A stretch of DNA of 64,000 nucleotides from [Zimmermannella] faecalis ATCC 13722 (GTDB lineage: Bacteria; Actinomycetota; Actinomycetes; Actinomycetales; Microbacteriaceae), in the NCBI RefSeq assembly GCF_000381765.1, contig NZ_KB907077.1, positions 124,001 through 188,000 of the forward strand, written 5' to 3'. Shown piece after piece: positions 1-8,143 of this stretch; the stretch's first letter is position 1; every line of letters starts with the position of its first letter. The translations under genes were made by a program, and so were the position numbers. The notes beneath the pieces were generated by a model, which did not search any database, had not been told where the DNA came from, and saw only the letters and a program-made list of their open reading frames with translations.

Positions 1-330
1 GTGGCACGTCGCGTCGCCGGTCGCCTCGACGTCCCAGCGCCACACGTGACCGCGAGCCTCTTCGCCGGTGGGCGCGGGCTTCCACGCGATCGTGGTGCCT
101 TCTGCGAAGTCGATGACGTGGTTCTCGCGCGACTCGCCGTTCGTGAGGTTCATGTTGAACACGTCGCCGACCGTGAGCACTCGCTGCCCTTCGGCGGCGG
201 AGGCGAGGTTGTCGTTGCCATCCCACTCGGGCTGGCGGCTCGGGTCGGCGATGAGCTCGAAGACCGTCTCGGCGGCGGCGTTGATGTCGTCGCTCGCGGT
301 GACGATGCGCGATTCGGTGGTGTCAGTCAT
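1..330 (-). CDS. SRPBCC-family protein, 3' end cut by window edge
   Basis: The start and first 110 codons are present; the C-terminus lies outside the window. The translation begins MTDTTESRIVTASDDINA and continues with the typical opening of a START/polyketide-cyclase (SRPBCC) fold: a first beta strand (RIVTAS), a helix with ETVFELIADPSRQPEWDG, then a loop and strands with a VGDVFNM segment and TIAWKPAP. In this family that order forms a helix-grip pocket for small hydrophobic ligands. The specific ligand cannot be read from the sequence. The next gene lies 12 bp upstream on the same strand, so the two may be co-transcribed. Family call is fairly safe, function unknown. Confidence 0.75.
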   Translation of the reverse strand, partial: MTDTTESRIVTASDDINAAAETVFELIADPSRQPEWDGNDNLASAAEGQRVLTVGDVFNMNLTNGESRENHVIDFAEGTTIAWKPAPTGEEARGHVWRWDVEATGDATCH

Positions 331-342
331 ACCGTCATGCTG

Positions 343-981
343 TCACGCAGAGGTGGGAGGCGGCACCGAGCCCGCGGGAGAAATCGAGAGGCCCGGCTTG
401 CGCTGGTGCACCGAGAGGTACCGCAGCCCCTCCGGCCCCGCGACGATGCGCCGCTGCGACCGCGCCGGCAGCCACACGAGCGCATCCGGACGCAGGCCGA
501 CCGGGTCGCCCTCGGTCTCGAGCGTGCCCGATCCGGAGAGTACGAGCAGCAGCACATCGAGGCTTGGCCCGTCGTGTCGGCGAATCTCGTCGCCGGCCGG
601 GAGCACGATGACGTTCGCGTCGAGGTCGCGGGCGGCCGGCTCGAGCCGCCACGCCGAGCCGCTCGCCGAGTCGCCGTCGCGGGCATCGCCGACGAGGCGG
701 GGGAGCGGCGTGCGCGTGCGCTTCGAGATACGGATGCGCCAGCCGGCTTCGTCGCTCGACCCGGGCAGCGCATCCCAGCCGTACGAGCCCGGCAGCTCAC
801 GCGCGAACTCGTCGCGCAGGTGCTTCGGCTCGTGGTCGTTGATGAGCACGAGGGCTTCACCGACCGCGAGCGTCGCGAACTCGGCGAAGATGCGCCCGTG
901 GCGCTGCGGCTTCGGGATCGACCGCACGTCGAGCTCACGGTCCGTGGCGTTGGGTGATGTGGGGTCGGTCTCGTTGGGCAT
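343..981 (-). CDS. DUF2249 domain protein with C-terminal cupin-like domain
   Basis: About 212 residues. Residues 15-90 match the DUF2249 pattern: ELDVRSIPKPQRHGRIFAEF, then VGEALVLINDHEPKHL and a late GWRIRI strand. The remainder (SLDVLLLVLSGSGTLETEG, then DALVWLPARSQRRI) looks like a single cupin barrel. DUF2249 proteins often accompany nitric-oxide or redox metabolism, but no such gene is adjacent here. The start was set at MPNETDP, because the upstream in-frame ATG at 1002 adds only seven residues unlike the family. The stop is 12 bp before the SRPBCC gene on the same strand, suggesting a two-gene transcript. Function inferred only at domain level. Confidence 0.7.
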   Translation of the reverse strand: MPNETDPTSPNATDRELDVRSIPKPQRHGRIFAEFATLAVGEALVLINDHEPKHLRDEFARELPGSYGWDALPGSSDEAGWRIRISKRTRTPLPRLVGDARDGDSASGSAWRLEPAARDLDANVIVLPAGDEIRRHDGPSLDVLLLVLSGSGTLETEGDPVGLRPDALVWLPARSQRRIVAGPEGLRYLSVHQRKPGLSISPAGSVPPPTSA

Positions 982-1173
982 ATGGCCATCCTGGCAGCTC
1001 ACCGCGGGTAGTGAGCACGAATCCGGAGGGGATTTCGTTCCCTACGAACAGCATGCGCGAGGAGTCGGCACCAGTGGTTGCGAGTGAGTCGTCATCGTTG
1101 GAGCTGCCATCGCTCGGCCTGGTCGGGTCGTCGGTATCGCGGCGATGTCGGTGGCCCGGTGGACACTATGCGC

Positions 1174-1662
1174 ATGAGTGACGAAGCCTGGACCGAACGA
1201 GACGATGCCCTGCGGCACTTTGCCGCGCTCCCCGACGGCCATCCCGCACGACAGTTCGAAGCCTTCGCGCGTCGCGCCATCGATCCCGACTATTCGATGA
1301 CCGAACTCCTGAAATTCGTGACACCTGAAATGGGCCGCAGGTGGGCCGATTTCAGCGACGTCCACGCGTGGTTGACGAGCAGCGCGTTCGCGATCGCGAC
1401 CGGGGCCCTTCGACACGTTGGTGCGGAGGACGTCGCCTATGTCCTGCTCTCGCTCGACACGGGGCAGTACCACCACCCGGGCGGCATCCCCGATGAGGTT
1501 GCCCATGTGAGCTATGTATGGCGACCCGAGCTTGGCGGATGGCGGATCGATGCCCTCGGCAACCCGCTGCCTCCGCACTGGTTAAACCGCAGCGCTGGAG
1601 CGGCAGCCAGCGCGCCCCGGTACGAGACCGACCAATTGGTCGACCTCGTGCCGGGCGACTGA
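1174..1662 (+). CDS. hypothetical protein
   Basis: I do not recognise this roughly 162-residue protein (MSDEAWTERDDALRHFAALP...). It is acidic and soluble, with no signal peptide or membrane segment, and has aromatic-rich strands near the C-terminus (HVSYVWRPELGGWRIDALG) that could be the sheet of an NTF2-like or cystatin-like fold; this is a guess. A -10-like CACTAT at 1164-1169 lies four bases before the ATG at 1174, fitting a leaderless mRNA; an in-frame ATG at 1168 is the alternative. It ends 10 bp before the convergent alcohol dehydrogenase and stands alone. Confidence 0.6.
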   Translation: MSDEAWTERDDALRHFAALPDGHPARQFEAFARRAIDPDYSMTELLKFVTPEMGRRWADFSDVHAWLTSSAFAIATGALRHVGAEDVAYVLLSLDTGQYHHPGGIPDEVAHVSYVWRPELGGWRIDALGNPLPPHWLNRSAGAAASAPRYETDQLVDLVPGD

Positions 1663-1672
1663 ACGAGGCAGC

Positions 1673-2764
1673 CTACGGACGCGGAGCGTCAGCGAGCCCC
1701 TGGTCGGCGCTCGCCGCGGCGTCGGCGAGCGTGTGCGTGTCGATGACGAAGCGGTAGCGCACGTCGGAGCTCAGCACCCGCTCCCACGCCTCGTTGATCT
1801 CGGTGGCGCCGACGAGTTCGGTCTCGGGGTGAATGCCGTGCTCGGCGCAGAAGTCGAGCATCTCCTGGATCTCGCCGATGCCGCCGGTCGTCGAGCCCGC
1901 GAGCGTGCGGCGGGCGGGAATGAGCGAGAACGCCGGCACCGAGAACGGTTCGGCCGGGGCGCCGACGTTGACGAGGGCGCCGTCGACGTCGAGCAACTGC
2001 AGGTAGCTCGTGATGTCGAGGCCCGCCGACACCGTGTTGATGATGAGGTCGAGGCTGCCCTTCAGCGCGCCGAACGCCTCGGGGTCGGTCGTGTCGACAT
2101 ACCGGGCAGCGCCGAAGGCGAGGGCGTCGTCGCGCTTCTTCGTGCCGCGCGAGAGCACCGTGACCTCGGCGCCGAGCGCGACCGCGAGCTTCACCCCCAT
2201 GTGGCCGAGCCCGCCCATGCCGACGACCGCGACGCGCTTGCCTGGGCCGGCACCCCAGTGGCGCAGCGGCGAGTACGTGGTGATGCCGGCGCACAGGAGC
2301 GGCGCGGCCTTCGCAGGGTCGAGACCCTCGGGGATGCGCACAACGTAGTTCTCGTTCGTCACGATCGCCTCGGAGTAGCCGCCCTGCGTGATCGTGCCGT
2401 CGACGTCGACCCCGTTGTAGGTCTGGGTGTTGCCGTTGATGCAGTACTGGTCGTGGCCGAGCGCACACTGCGCGCACTCGCCGCACGAGTTCGACTGGCA
2501 ACCGACACCGACCGTGTCACCGACGCGGTGCTTCGTCACGGCCGACCCGACCGCGGCGACGCGGCCGACGATTTCGTGACCGACGACCTGCGGGTACTGA
2601 ATCTGGCCCCACTCGCCGCGGATCGTGTGGATGTCGGAGTGGCAGATGCCGGCGTAATCGATGTCGATGAGCACGTCGTGCGGCAGCAGGTCGCGGCGCT
2701 CGATGGTGAGTGGAACAAGCGGGCTCGTCGCGTCGACGGCGCCATAGGCGTGCACAGTGCGCAT
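1673..2764 (-). CDS. zinc-dependent NAD(P) alcohol dehydrogenase, YahK/CAD type
   Basis: 363 residues, usual length for a medium-chain dehydrogenase. Catalytic-zinc ligands are visible in GICHSD (Cys41) and VGHEIVG (His63, Glu64), and the structural zinc site in the run Cys94-x2-Cys97-x2-Cys100-x7-Cys108. The nucleotide-binding glycine motif [15 protein letters not shown] sits near residue 185. The GHMGVKLA wording and overall pattern match YahK/cinnamyl-alcohol-dehydrogenase-like enzymes, which reduce aldehydes with NADPH. A Rossmann residue deciding NAD versus NADP was not resolved. The gene is monocistronic, convergent with the small unknown gene and divergent from the DUF4352 gene; substrate is probably a broad range of aldehydes. 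Confidence 0.88.
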   Translation of the reverse strand: MRTVHAYGAVDATSPLVPLTIERRDLLPHDVLIDIDYAGICHSDIHTIRGEWGQIQYPQVVGHEIVGRVAAVGSAVTKHRVGDTVGVGCQSNSCGECAQCALGHDQYCINGNTQTYNGVDVDGTITQGGYSEAIVTNENYVVRIPEGLDPAKAAPLLCAGITTYSPLRHWGAGPGKRVAVVGMGGLGHMGVKLAVALGAEVTVLSRGTKKRDDALAFGAARYVDTTDPEAFGALKGSLDLIINTVSAGLDITSYLQLLDVDGALVNVGAPAEPFSVPAFSLIPARRTLAGSTTGGIGEIQEMLDFCAEHGIHPETELVGATEINEAWERVLSSDVRYRFVIDTHTLADAAASADQGLADAPRP

Positions 2765-2983
2765 GGGGTGCTCCTTGAAGAGGAAGGGGGAGTGACGGAA
2801 AGGTCAGGCGCACGACTGTACCGCCATCGGGTGGTGGCTTCTTGGGGAGGTTCCCAGTCGCGGAACGCGGCGGCTGCTGCGGCGTCGGCACGACGTGCAC
2901 GGGGCCATGTCGCAGGGTCGACCTAGCTTCACGAGTGAGGCGCGACGTCCGTCGAACCCCGCCTCGCAACCTTTGGAGTAACC

Positions 2984-3865
2984 GTGTCAAACTTCCAGGC
3001 TCCGGCCCAGAACCCCATCCCTCCGGCTCCCGCACCCGCGTCGGGTCTGCAGCCGCCCATCCCGGCTCCGCCGAAGCGCAAGAACGGCCTCGGCATCGCG
3101 GCGCTCATCGTCGCGATCGTCGGCTTCGTCTTCGCTTGCATGCCGGGTGCGCTCATCGTCGGCTGGGTGCTGCTGCCCGTCGGCTTTATCCTCGGCCTCG
3201 TCGCGCTGTTCCTGCGCGGCAAGGTGAAGTGGCAGGCGGTGAGCGCCGTGATCATTTCGGTCGTCGGCACCATTGTTGGTGTTGCCGTCTTCTTCGGTGT
3301 CGTTGCGAACGCCGTCAACGAGGTCGTCGAAGAGAACGGCAACGTCGACGTCACCTCGAACGACGGTGCCGAGGCCGATGCGGTCGACGCTGACGAGGAG
3401 GCGGTCGCAGAGGAGGCTGGGGCCGACGACGCTGCCGAGGCAGGCACGCGCGAGAACCCGGTTCCGCTCGGGTCGACGCTCGAGGGCAAGGACTGGATCA
3501 TCACGATCAACTCGGTCACGCTCGACGCGACCGAGGCGGTCTTGGCCGAGAACCAGTTCAATGAGGCTCCCGCCGACGGCAACGTCTACATTCTCGTGAA
3601 CTACACCGTCACCTACACTGGCGACGACCTGGAGGGCTCGATGCCCATCATGACGACGGTCGAGTTCGTCACGGCTGCGGGCAACACGGTCGAGTCGTAC
3701 GAGAGCTTCACGGTCGCACCCGACGCGATTGACACCACGAGCACCCTCTACGAGGGCGCGTCTGCCACCGGGAACGAGGTCTTCGAGGTGCCCGCTCCCG
3801 CCGACGGTGTGATCGCGGTGAAGCCCGGCATGACGGCCGACACCGTGTTCGTCGCCATTCAGTAG
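2984..3865 (+). CDS. DUF4352-type membrane-anchored protein with proline-rich N-terminus
   Basis: 293 residues from a GTG start preceded by TTTGGAGTA. The layout is a proline/alanine-rich cytoplasmic head (residues 1-33), two or three closely spaced transmembrane helices (about 36-80 and 87-112), an acidic low-complexity linker (about 113-160, many Asp/Glu/Ala), and an extracytoplasmic domain. In that domain NPVPLGSTLEGKDWIITINSVTLDAT resembles the immunoglobulin-like DUF4352 fold of actinobacterial cell-surface proteins. The role is unknown; a surface or envelope-associated function is inferred from topology. It is single, divergent from the alcohol dehydrogenase across a 219-bp spacer in which I see no clear operator. 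Confidence 0.75.
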   Translation: MSNFQAPAQNPIPPAPAPASGLQPPIPAPPKRKNGLGIAALIVAIVGFVFACMPGALIVGWVLLPVGFILGLVALFLRGKVKWQAVSAVIISVVGTIVGVAVFFGVVANAVNEVVEENGNVDVTSNDGAEADAVDADEEAVAEEAGADDAAEAGTRENPVPLGSTLEGKDWIITINSVTLDATEAVLAENQFNEAPADGNVYILVNYTVTYTGDDLEGSMPIMTTVEFVTAAGNTVESYESFTVAPDAIDTTSTLYEGASATGNEVFEVPAPADGVIAVKPGMTADTVFVAIQ

Positions 3866-3906
3866 TTCGGCGGGCCCGGCGTTCGGTCCGGAGCTCGGTC
3901 CTGCGG

Positions 3907-3934
3907 CCCCGCGTATCCGAGTGGATGCGCGGGG
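3907..3934. terminator. GC-rich hairpin after the DUF4352 gene
   Basis: Two 12-nt arms, CCCCGCGTATCC and GGATGCGCGGGG, pair with one T-G wobble around a GAGT loop. It lies 42 bp after the stop at 3865. There is no T-run, so it would act as a GC-hairpin terminator of the actinobacterial kind. The right arm carries the GGATGCG heptamer common in this window. Confidence 0.55.
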
Positions 3935-3969
3935 CTACGCGGCGCCGCGGTGCGGACATCCCGGTCTGC

Positions 3970-3975
3970 CACAAT
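3970..3975 (+). promoter_or_regulatory. -10 element for a leaderless barstar mRNA
   Basis: CACAAT ends six bases before the ATG at 3982, the spacing expected when transcription begins at the start codon. No Shine-Dalgarno sequence is present, which favours this reading. Confidence 0.45.
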
Positions 3976-3981
3976 CGACGC

Positions 3982-4371
3982 ATGTTTGAGGTCGAGCTGC
4001 GCGGCGCCGTGATCACCGACATCGAGTCGCTGTACGACGAACTCAATCGCGGCTTCATGCAGCATGAAGACTGGCAGCTCGGGCAGAGCCTCGACGCCCT
4101 CGACGACCTGCTCTACGGCGGTATCGGTGACGCGGTGGGGCACGATCGCATCCGCGTCACCTGGCGAGACCACGAGCGCAGCCGGGCCCGCCTCGGGGCC
4201 GAGACGACCGCATCCTGGTACGAGGCCAAGCTCGCCCGGCCCGGCGCGTTCAACGTCGACAAAATCACCCGCGACCTGGCGGCATTACGGGAAACCGGAG
4301 GGCCAACCTACTTCGACCTCGTGCTCGAGGTGTTCGCGGGCCACGACAACGTCGAACTCGTGCTGGCCTGA
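3982..4371 (+). CDS. barstar-family protein (ribonuclease inhibitor fold)
   Basis: 129 residues. The opening MFEVELRGAVITDIESLYDE followed by WQLGQSLDALDDLLYGGIG matches the barstar alpha/beta fold, including the helix around DALDDLLYGG that plugs the barnase active site in the classical inhibitor. The second half (RDHERSRARLG... YFDLVLEVFAGHDNVELVL) supplies the remaining strands. No barnase-like nuclease is encoded nearby, so this is an orphan, as many actinobacterial barstar homologues are. It ends 10 bp before the convergent YchJ-like gene. The upstream in-frame ATG at 3925 is rejected because the family begins at MFEVEL. Confidence 0.75.
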   Translation: MFEVELRGAVITDIESLYDELNRGFMQHEDWQLGQSLDALDDLLYGGIGDAVGHDRIRVTWRDHERSRARLGAETTASWYEAKLARPGAFNVDKITRDLAALRETGGPTYFDLVLEVFAGHDNVELVLA

Positions 4372-4381
4372 GTCGTCGCGG

Positions 4382-4762
4382 CTACTGCAGCGCGCGCACG
4401 TAGAACCAGCGGCCCTGCTCGCGCACGAACTCGCTGTTTTCGTGCAGCGTGCCGCGCTCATCCGCATCCTTGAAGTGCGCGATGAACTCCACGGTCGCCG
4501 TCGAGTCGAACGGCGTGCCTGTCGTGCCGAGCACCTCGAGGCGCTGCCACACGAGGTCGGCGTCGAGATCGAGCCGCTCGGGCCTGCGGCTCGGGTGCCA
4601 GGTCGAACGAAGGTAGTTGGCGTCGCCCGTCACAAACGCGGTGAACCGGGAGCGCATGAGCGCCTCGGCGGTCGGCGCGGGCTGCCCCGCGTGGAATCGG
4701 CCGCAGCATTCGCCGTAGGTGAGTCCGGTGCCGCAGGGGCAGCGAGTGTCGTTGGCAAGCAC
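4382..4762 (-). CDS. YchJ-like SEC-C motif / NTF2-fold protein
   Basis: 126 residues from a GTG start. The N-terminus carries the zinc-binding SEC-C/UPF0225 motif CPCGTGLTYGECCGRFH, followed by TAEALMRSRFTAFVTGDANYLRSTWHP, the hallmark of the YchJ family, then an NTF2-like barrel ending RGTLHENSEFVREQGRWFYV. Family members are small zinc-binding proteins of unknown function. The start is supported by a TACGCT -10 hexamer six bases upstream (leaderless). A longer in-frame reading reaching 5278 runs antisense to the cyclase gene and lacks family similarity. Confidence 0.85.
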   Translation of the reverse strand: MLANDTRCPCGTGLTYGECCGRFHAGQPAPTAEALMRSRFTAFVTGDANYLRSTWHPSRRPERLDLDADLVWQRLEVLGTTGTPFDSTATVEFIAHFKDADERGTLHENSEFVREQGRWFYVRALQ

Positions 4763-4768
4763 GACACC

Positions 4769-4774
4769 AGCGTA
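4769..4774 (-). promoter_or_regulatory. -10 element for leaderless ychJ-like gene
   Basis: On the minus strand the hexamer reads TACGCT and ends six bases before the GTG at 4762. It decides the start codon of the YchJ-like gene. Confidence 0.45.
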
Positions 4775-4850
4775 GCCGCGCTCGGTTAGCCTGACATCGC
4801 ACGGGGATGCGCACCAGGCCGCCCCGGTTCCCAAGGAAGAGGACACCCCA

Positions 4851-5630
4851 ATGGCGCTGCTGCCCGACCTCGTTGCCGCACTCGCGAACGGCTCCGTTCG
4901 CATCGTCGATCTCACGAACCGACTCGAGTCGTCGACCCCGACGCTGCGCCTGCCCGACCCCTTCGCGAACCTCATCGACTTCTCGCTCGAGACCGTAAGC
5001 GAATATAACGAGCCCGGCCCGTTCTGGAAGCACGCGAACATCCACACCGGCGAACACATCGGCACCCACATCGACGCGCCCGTGCACTGGATCAGCGGGC
5101 GCGAGGGCCACGACGTGTCGCAGCTGCCGCCCGCCCGCCTCGTCGGTCCCGCCGTCGTGCTCGACTTCTCGGCCGAGGCGGCGGCCGACGCCGACTTCCT
5201 CATCGACGTCGAGCACGTCGAGCGCTGGGAGGCCGAGCACGGCGCCTTCGAGTCGAACACGTGGCTGCTGCTGCGCACCGGCTGGGATCAGTACGCCGAC
5301 AGCCAAGAGGCGTTCCTCAACGCCGACGAAACCGGCTCGCACACCCCGGGCTGCACCGCCGAGCTTGCCGCGTGGCTCGCCGCCCGCGACGAGATCTCGG
5401 GGGTCGGCGTCGAGACCGTCGGCATCGACTGGGGCCGCGGCGCGGAGCTCGACCCGCCGTTCCCGATGCACTATCACCTGCTCGGCGCCGACAAGTACGG
5501 CATCACCTCGCTGCAGCGCCTCGCCGAGCTGCCCGCCCGCGGCGCGGTGCTCATCGTCGCGCCGCTGCCGATCGTCGGCGGTACCGGCAGCCCGACCCGC
5601 GTCTTCGCCCTCGTCGAAGCGTCGGCATGA
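4851..5630 (+). CDS. cyclase-family metal-dependent hydrolase (isatin hydrolase/kynurenine formamidase type)
   Basis: 259 residues. The metal-binding signature HxGTHxDxPxH appears as HIGTHIDAPVHW near residues 70-81, with later conserved stretches VGPAVVLDF, LLRTGWD and GVGVETVGIDWG typical of PF04199. These manganese/zinc enzymes hydrolyse cyclic amides or formamides (isatin, N-formylkynurenine). The start has a good ribosome site (AAGGAAGAGG). Its stop overlaps the start of the ThDP enzyme (ATGA at 5627-5630), so the two are translationally coupled. The downstream 2-oxo-acid decarboxylase makes an isatin or related 2-oxo-amide a plausible substrate; this is inference. Confidence 0.85.
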   Translation: MALLPDLVAALANGSVRIVDLTNRLESSTPTLRLPDPFANLIDFSLETVSEYNEPGPFWKHANIHTGEHIGTHIDAPVHWISGREGHDVSQLPPARLVGPAVVLDFSAEAAADADFLIDVEHVERWEAEHGAFESNTWLLLRTGWDQYADSQEAFLNADETGSHTPGCTAELAAWLAARDEISGVGVETVGIDWGRGAELDPPFPMHYHLLGADKYGITSLQRLAELPARGAVLIVAPLPIVGGTGSPTRVFALVEASA

Positions 5631-7363
5631 GCACAGACATGAGCACAGACGTGTGCGGATTGACCGTTGCTGAGCTCGTCGGGCGTGCGCTCGCGAAGCT
5701 CGGCGCACGGCACTGCTTTGGGGTTGTCGGCTCCGGCAATTTCGCGGTGACGAACGCGCTGCGAGATGCCGGGGTCGAGTTCACGGCGACCCGCCACGAG
5801 GGCGGCGCGGCGACGATGGCCGACGCGTACGCCCGCATGAGCGACACCGTCGCGCTCGTCTCGGTGCACCAGGGCTGCGGGCTCACGAACGCGGTAACCG
5901 GCATCGGCGAGGCAGCCAAGAGCCGCACCCCGATGCTCGTGCTCGCGGCCGAGTCGGCCCCGGCGCCCGTGCCGACGAACTTCTCGATCGACCAGTCGGG
6001 ACTCGCCGACTCGGTGCTCGCGAGCCCACAACGCGTGAACTCGGCGGCGAGCGCGCTGAACGACGTCGTGCACGCGTTCCGCCTTGCGCGCGACGAGCGC
6101 CGCACCGTCGTGCTCAACCTGCCGATCAACGTGCAAGACGAGCGCGTGCCGGCGGCGAGCATCCGCGCCCTCGAGGCGCTCACCGCGCCGCCAAGGCCCG
6201 CACCGCCGCGCGCATCAGACGGATCGGTGCGCGCGCTCGCCGACCTCATTCGGCAGGCGGAACGACCGGTGTTCGTCGCCGGCCGCGGTGCACGTCACGC
6301 GGGGCGCGAGCTCCGAGAGCTCGGCCGGGTCGCGGGCGCGCTGCTCGCGACCTCGGCCGTCGCGAACGGGCTCTTCGAGGGAGACGCGTTCTCGCTCGGC
6401 ATCTCGGGCGGCTTCTCGTCGCCCGTCACCGCCGAGCTCATCGCGAACGCCGACCTCATCGTGTCGTTCGGCTGCGCCCTGAACATGTGGACGATGCGCC
6501 ACGGCCGCCTCATCGGCGACGACACCCGCGTCGCGCAAGTCGACCTCGAGCCGCTCGCGCTCGGCGCGCAGCGGCCGATCGATCTCGGAGTGGTCGGGGA
6601 TGCGGCGCTCACGGCACGCGCGGTCGCCGACGAGCTCGCGCGCTCCGGCTCGGGGGAGCGGTACCGCACCCGCGATGTCGCCGAGCGCATCGCCGCCGAG
6701 GCGCGCTGGAACGATGTGCCGCTCGGCGAGCCCGGAGTGACGGATACGCCGGTTCCGGCCGACCTGTCGGGCGCCGGCGACGACGGCGAGCGGCGCATCG
6801 ACCCGCGTATCCTCACCGACGCGCTCGACCGCATCCTGCCCACCGAGCGCATCGTGTCGATCGACTCGGGCAACTTCATGGGCTACCCGTCGACCTACCT
6901 GCGGGTTCCCGACGAGTACGGGTTCTGCTTCACGCAGGCGTTTCAGTCGATCGGGCTCGGGCTGGCGACGGCGATCGGGGCCGCGCTCGCGCAGCCGGAG
7001 CGGCTGCCGGTGCTCGGGGTCGGCGACGGCGGTCTGCTCATGGCGATTGCCGAGCTCGAGACCGCGGTTCGGCTCGGGCTTCCGCTTGTCGTTATCGCCT
7101 ACAACGACGACGCGTACGGCGCCGAGGTGCACCACTTCGGCGCGGATGCGACGCCGCCCGACTTCGGCGCCGTCACGTTCCCGCGGGTCGACATCGCCTC
7201 GATCGCCCGCGGCTTCGGGGCGACGGGCGTGACGGTGCGGTCGCTCGACGACCTCGCCCCGGTGCAGACGTGGCTCGAGTCGGGCGACGGCCCGCTCGTG
7301 ATCGACGCGCGAATCGCGTCCGACGGCGGCGCGTGGTGGCTCGCGGAGGCGTTCGGGCACTGA
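5627..7363 (+). CDS. thiamine-diphosphate-dependent enzyme (acetolactate synthase/benzoylformate decarboxylase family)
   Basis: 578 residues with the three ThDP domains in order. The N-terminal Pyr domain holds the catalytic glutamate in TATRHEGGAATMADAYAR (about Glu58), the central domain spans about 200-330, and the C-terminal PP domain holds GDGGLLMAIAELETA followed by IAYNDDAYG, the GDG-N diphosphate/Mg site. The closest subgroup is 2-oxo-acid decarboxylases or ALS-like enzymes with unassigned substrates. Coupled to the cyclase by a 4-bp overlap, it may act on the 2-oxo acid released by that hydrolase, for example isatinate. A second ATG at 5639 is an alternative start. A strong hairpin follows the stop. 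Confidence 0.85.
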   Translation: MSTDMSTDVCGLTVAELVGRALAKLGARHCFGVVGSGNFAVTNALRDAGVEFTATRHEGGAATMADAYARMSDTVALVSVHQGCGLTNAVTGIGEAAKSRTPMLVLAAESAPAPVPTNFSIDQSGLADSVLASPQRVNSAASALNDVVHAFRLARDERRTVVLNLPINVQDERVPAASIRALEALTAPPRPAPPRASDGSVRALADLIRQAERPVFVAGRGARHAGRELRELGRVAGALLATSAVANGLFEGDAFSLGISGGFSSPVTAELIANADLIVSFGCALNMWTMRHGRLIGDDTRVAQVDLEPLALGAQRPIDLGVVGDAALTARAVADELARSGSGERYRTRDVAERIAAEARWNDVPLGEPGVTDTPVPADLSGAGDDGERRIDPRILTDALDRILPTERIVSIDSGNFMGYPSTYLRVPDEYGFCFTQAFQSIGLGLATAIGAALAQPERLPVLGVGDGGLLMAIAELETAVRLGLPLVVIAYNDDAYGAEVHHFGADATPPDFGAVTFPRVDIASIARGFGATGVTVRSLDDLAPVQTWLESGDGPLVIDARIASDGGAWWLAEAFGH

Positions 7364-7371
7364 GGCGGGAA

Positions 7372-7413
7372 AATGCCGCGGGGCCGAGCTCGATGAGTCG
7401 GCCCCGCGGCATT
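7372..7413. terminator. bidirectional hairpin terminator
   Basis: Perfect 16-nt arms (7372-7387 and 7398-7413), left arm AATGCCGCGGGGCCGA, around a 10-nt loop. It sits between the convergent ThDP gene and the PIG-L/GalB-like gene and can serve both. Confidence 0.8.
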
Positions 7414-7423
7414 CGTCGATTCG

Positions 7424-8140
7424 TTAGAGCGCGGCGACGACGTTCGGGACAAAACGCATGAACGCCTCCGCCTGGCGAATCTCCTTGTTCCCCGTCACCT
7501 TGCGCGCGTGATTCCCTCGATGCTCCGCGCGTTCGGCGTAGTACTGCTGCAGGTACGATTGTGCCTTCATTGCACTCATCGCGGTCTTCTTCTGCTCGAA
7601 CACCTCGGTGATGTCGACGAAGACGCTCGGTACGAAGCCGCACAACTCGGGCTGGTGCGGCTCGAAGGCGAGGAACTCGCTCGGGGGCGCGGTTCGGAAC
7701 CCCGCTTCGACCACGGCGCCCGCGGTGAGGAGGCGCGCTTTCGCGACGACCTGGTAGGCGACGGGATGGTCTGGGTTAAACGGGTCTTTGTCGGCGTGGG
7801 TGAGCACCACGTGCGGCTTGTAGTCGCGCATGATCTCTGCGAGTGCGTTGACGCCCGACAGATCGACCTCGAGAGGATAGTCACCGAGGTCGAGGGACTC
7901 GAACGTCGCGCCAACCGCTTCGGCGGCCGCGGTCGCTTCTGCGTGGCGATGCTGTTTGACGTTCTCGACCGTCTGCCCCGGCACCTTCCAGAGCTCGCCG
8001 GACTCTCCGCGCTCACCATATGAGAGAGAAACCACTCGAGCTTCTCCGCCGGCAGCGGTGTGTTTCGCGATCGCGCCAGCGGCGCGCCAGACGAAGTCGG
8101 CGCTGTGGGCCCCGACAACGAGCATCCGTCGTGATTCCAT
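7424..8140 (-). CDS. PIG-L-family hydrolase, GalB-like 4-oxalomesaconate hydratase
   Basis: 238 residues. The N-terminus MLVVGAHSADFVWRAAGAIA and the following VVSLSYGERGES are the signature of the PIG-L subgroup containing Pseudomonas GalB, a zinc-dependent 4-oxalomesaconate hydratase, rather than GlcNAc deacetylases (which read AHPDD). A second metal-site segment is DPFNPDHPVAY near residue 120. GalB hydrates 4-oxalomesaconate to 4-carboxy-4-hydroxy-2-oxoadipate (CHA) in gallate/protocatechuate 4,5-cleavage. An RraA/CHA-aldolase-like gene lies in the divergent arm of the same module (13429-14037), supporting the assignment. It follows the DUF1932 oxidoreductase with a 3-bp gap, in one operon. 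Confidence 0.75.
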   Translation of the reverse strand: MESRRMLVVGAHSADFVWRAAGAIAKHTAAGGEARVVSLSYGERGESGELWKVPGQTVENVKQHRHAEATAAAEAVGATFESLDLGDYPLEVDLSGVNALAEIMRDYKPHVVLTHADKDPFNPDHPVAYQVVAKARLLTAGAVVEAGFRTAPPSEFLAFEPHQPELCGFVPSVFVDITEVFEQKKTAMSAMKAQSYLQQYYAERAEHRGNHARKVTGNKEIRQAEAFMRFVPNVVAAL

Positions 8141-8143
8141 GGG

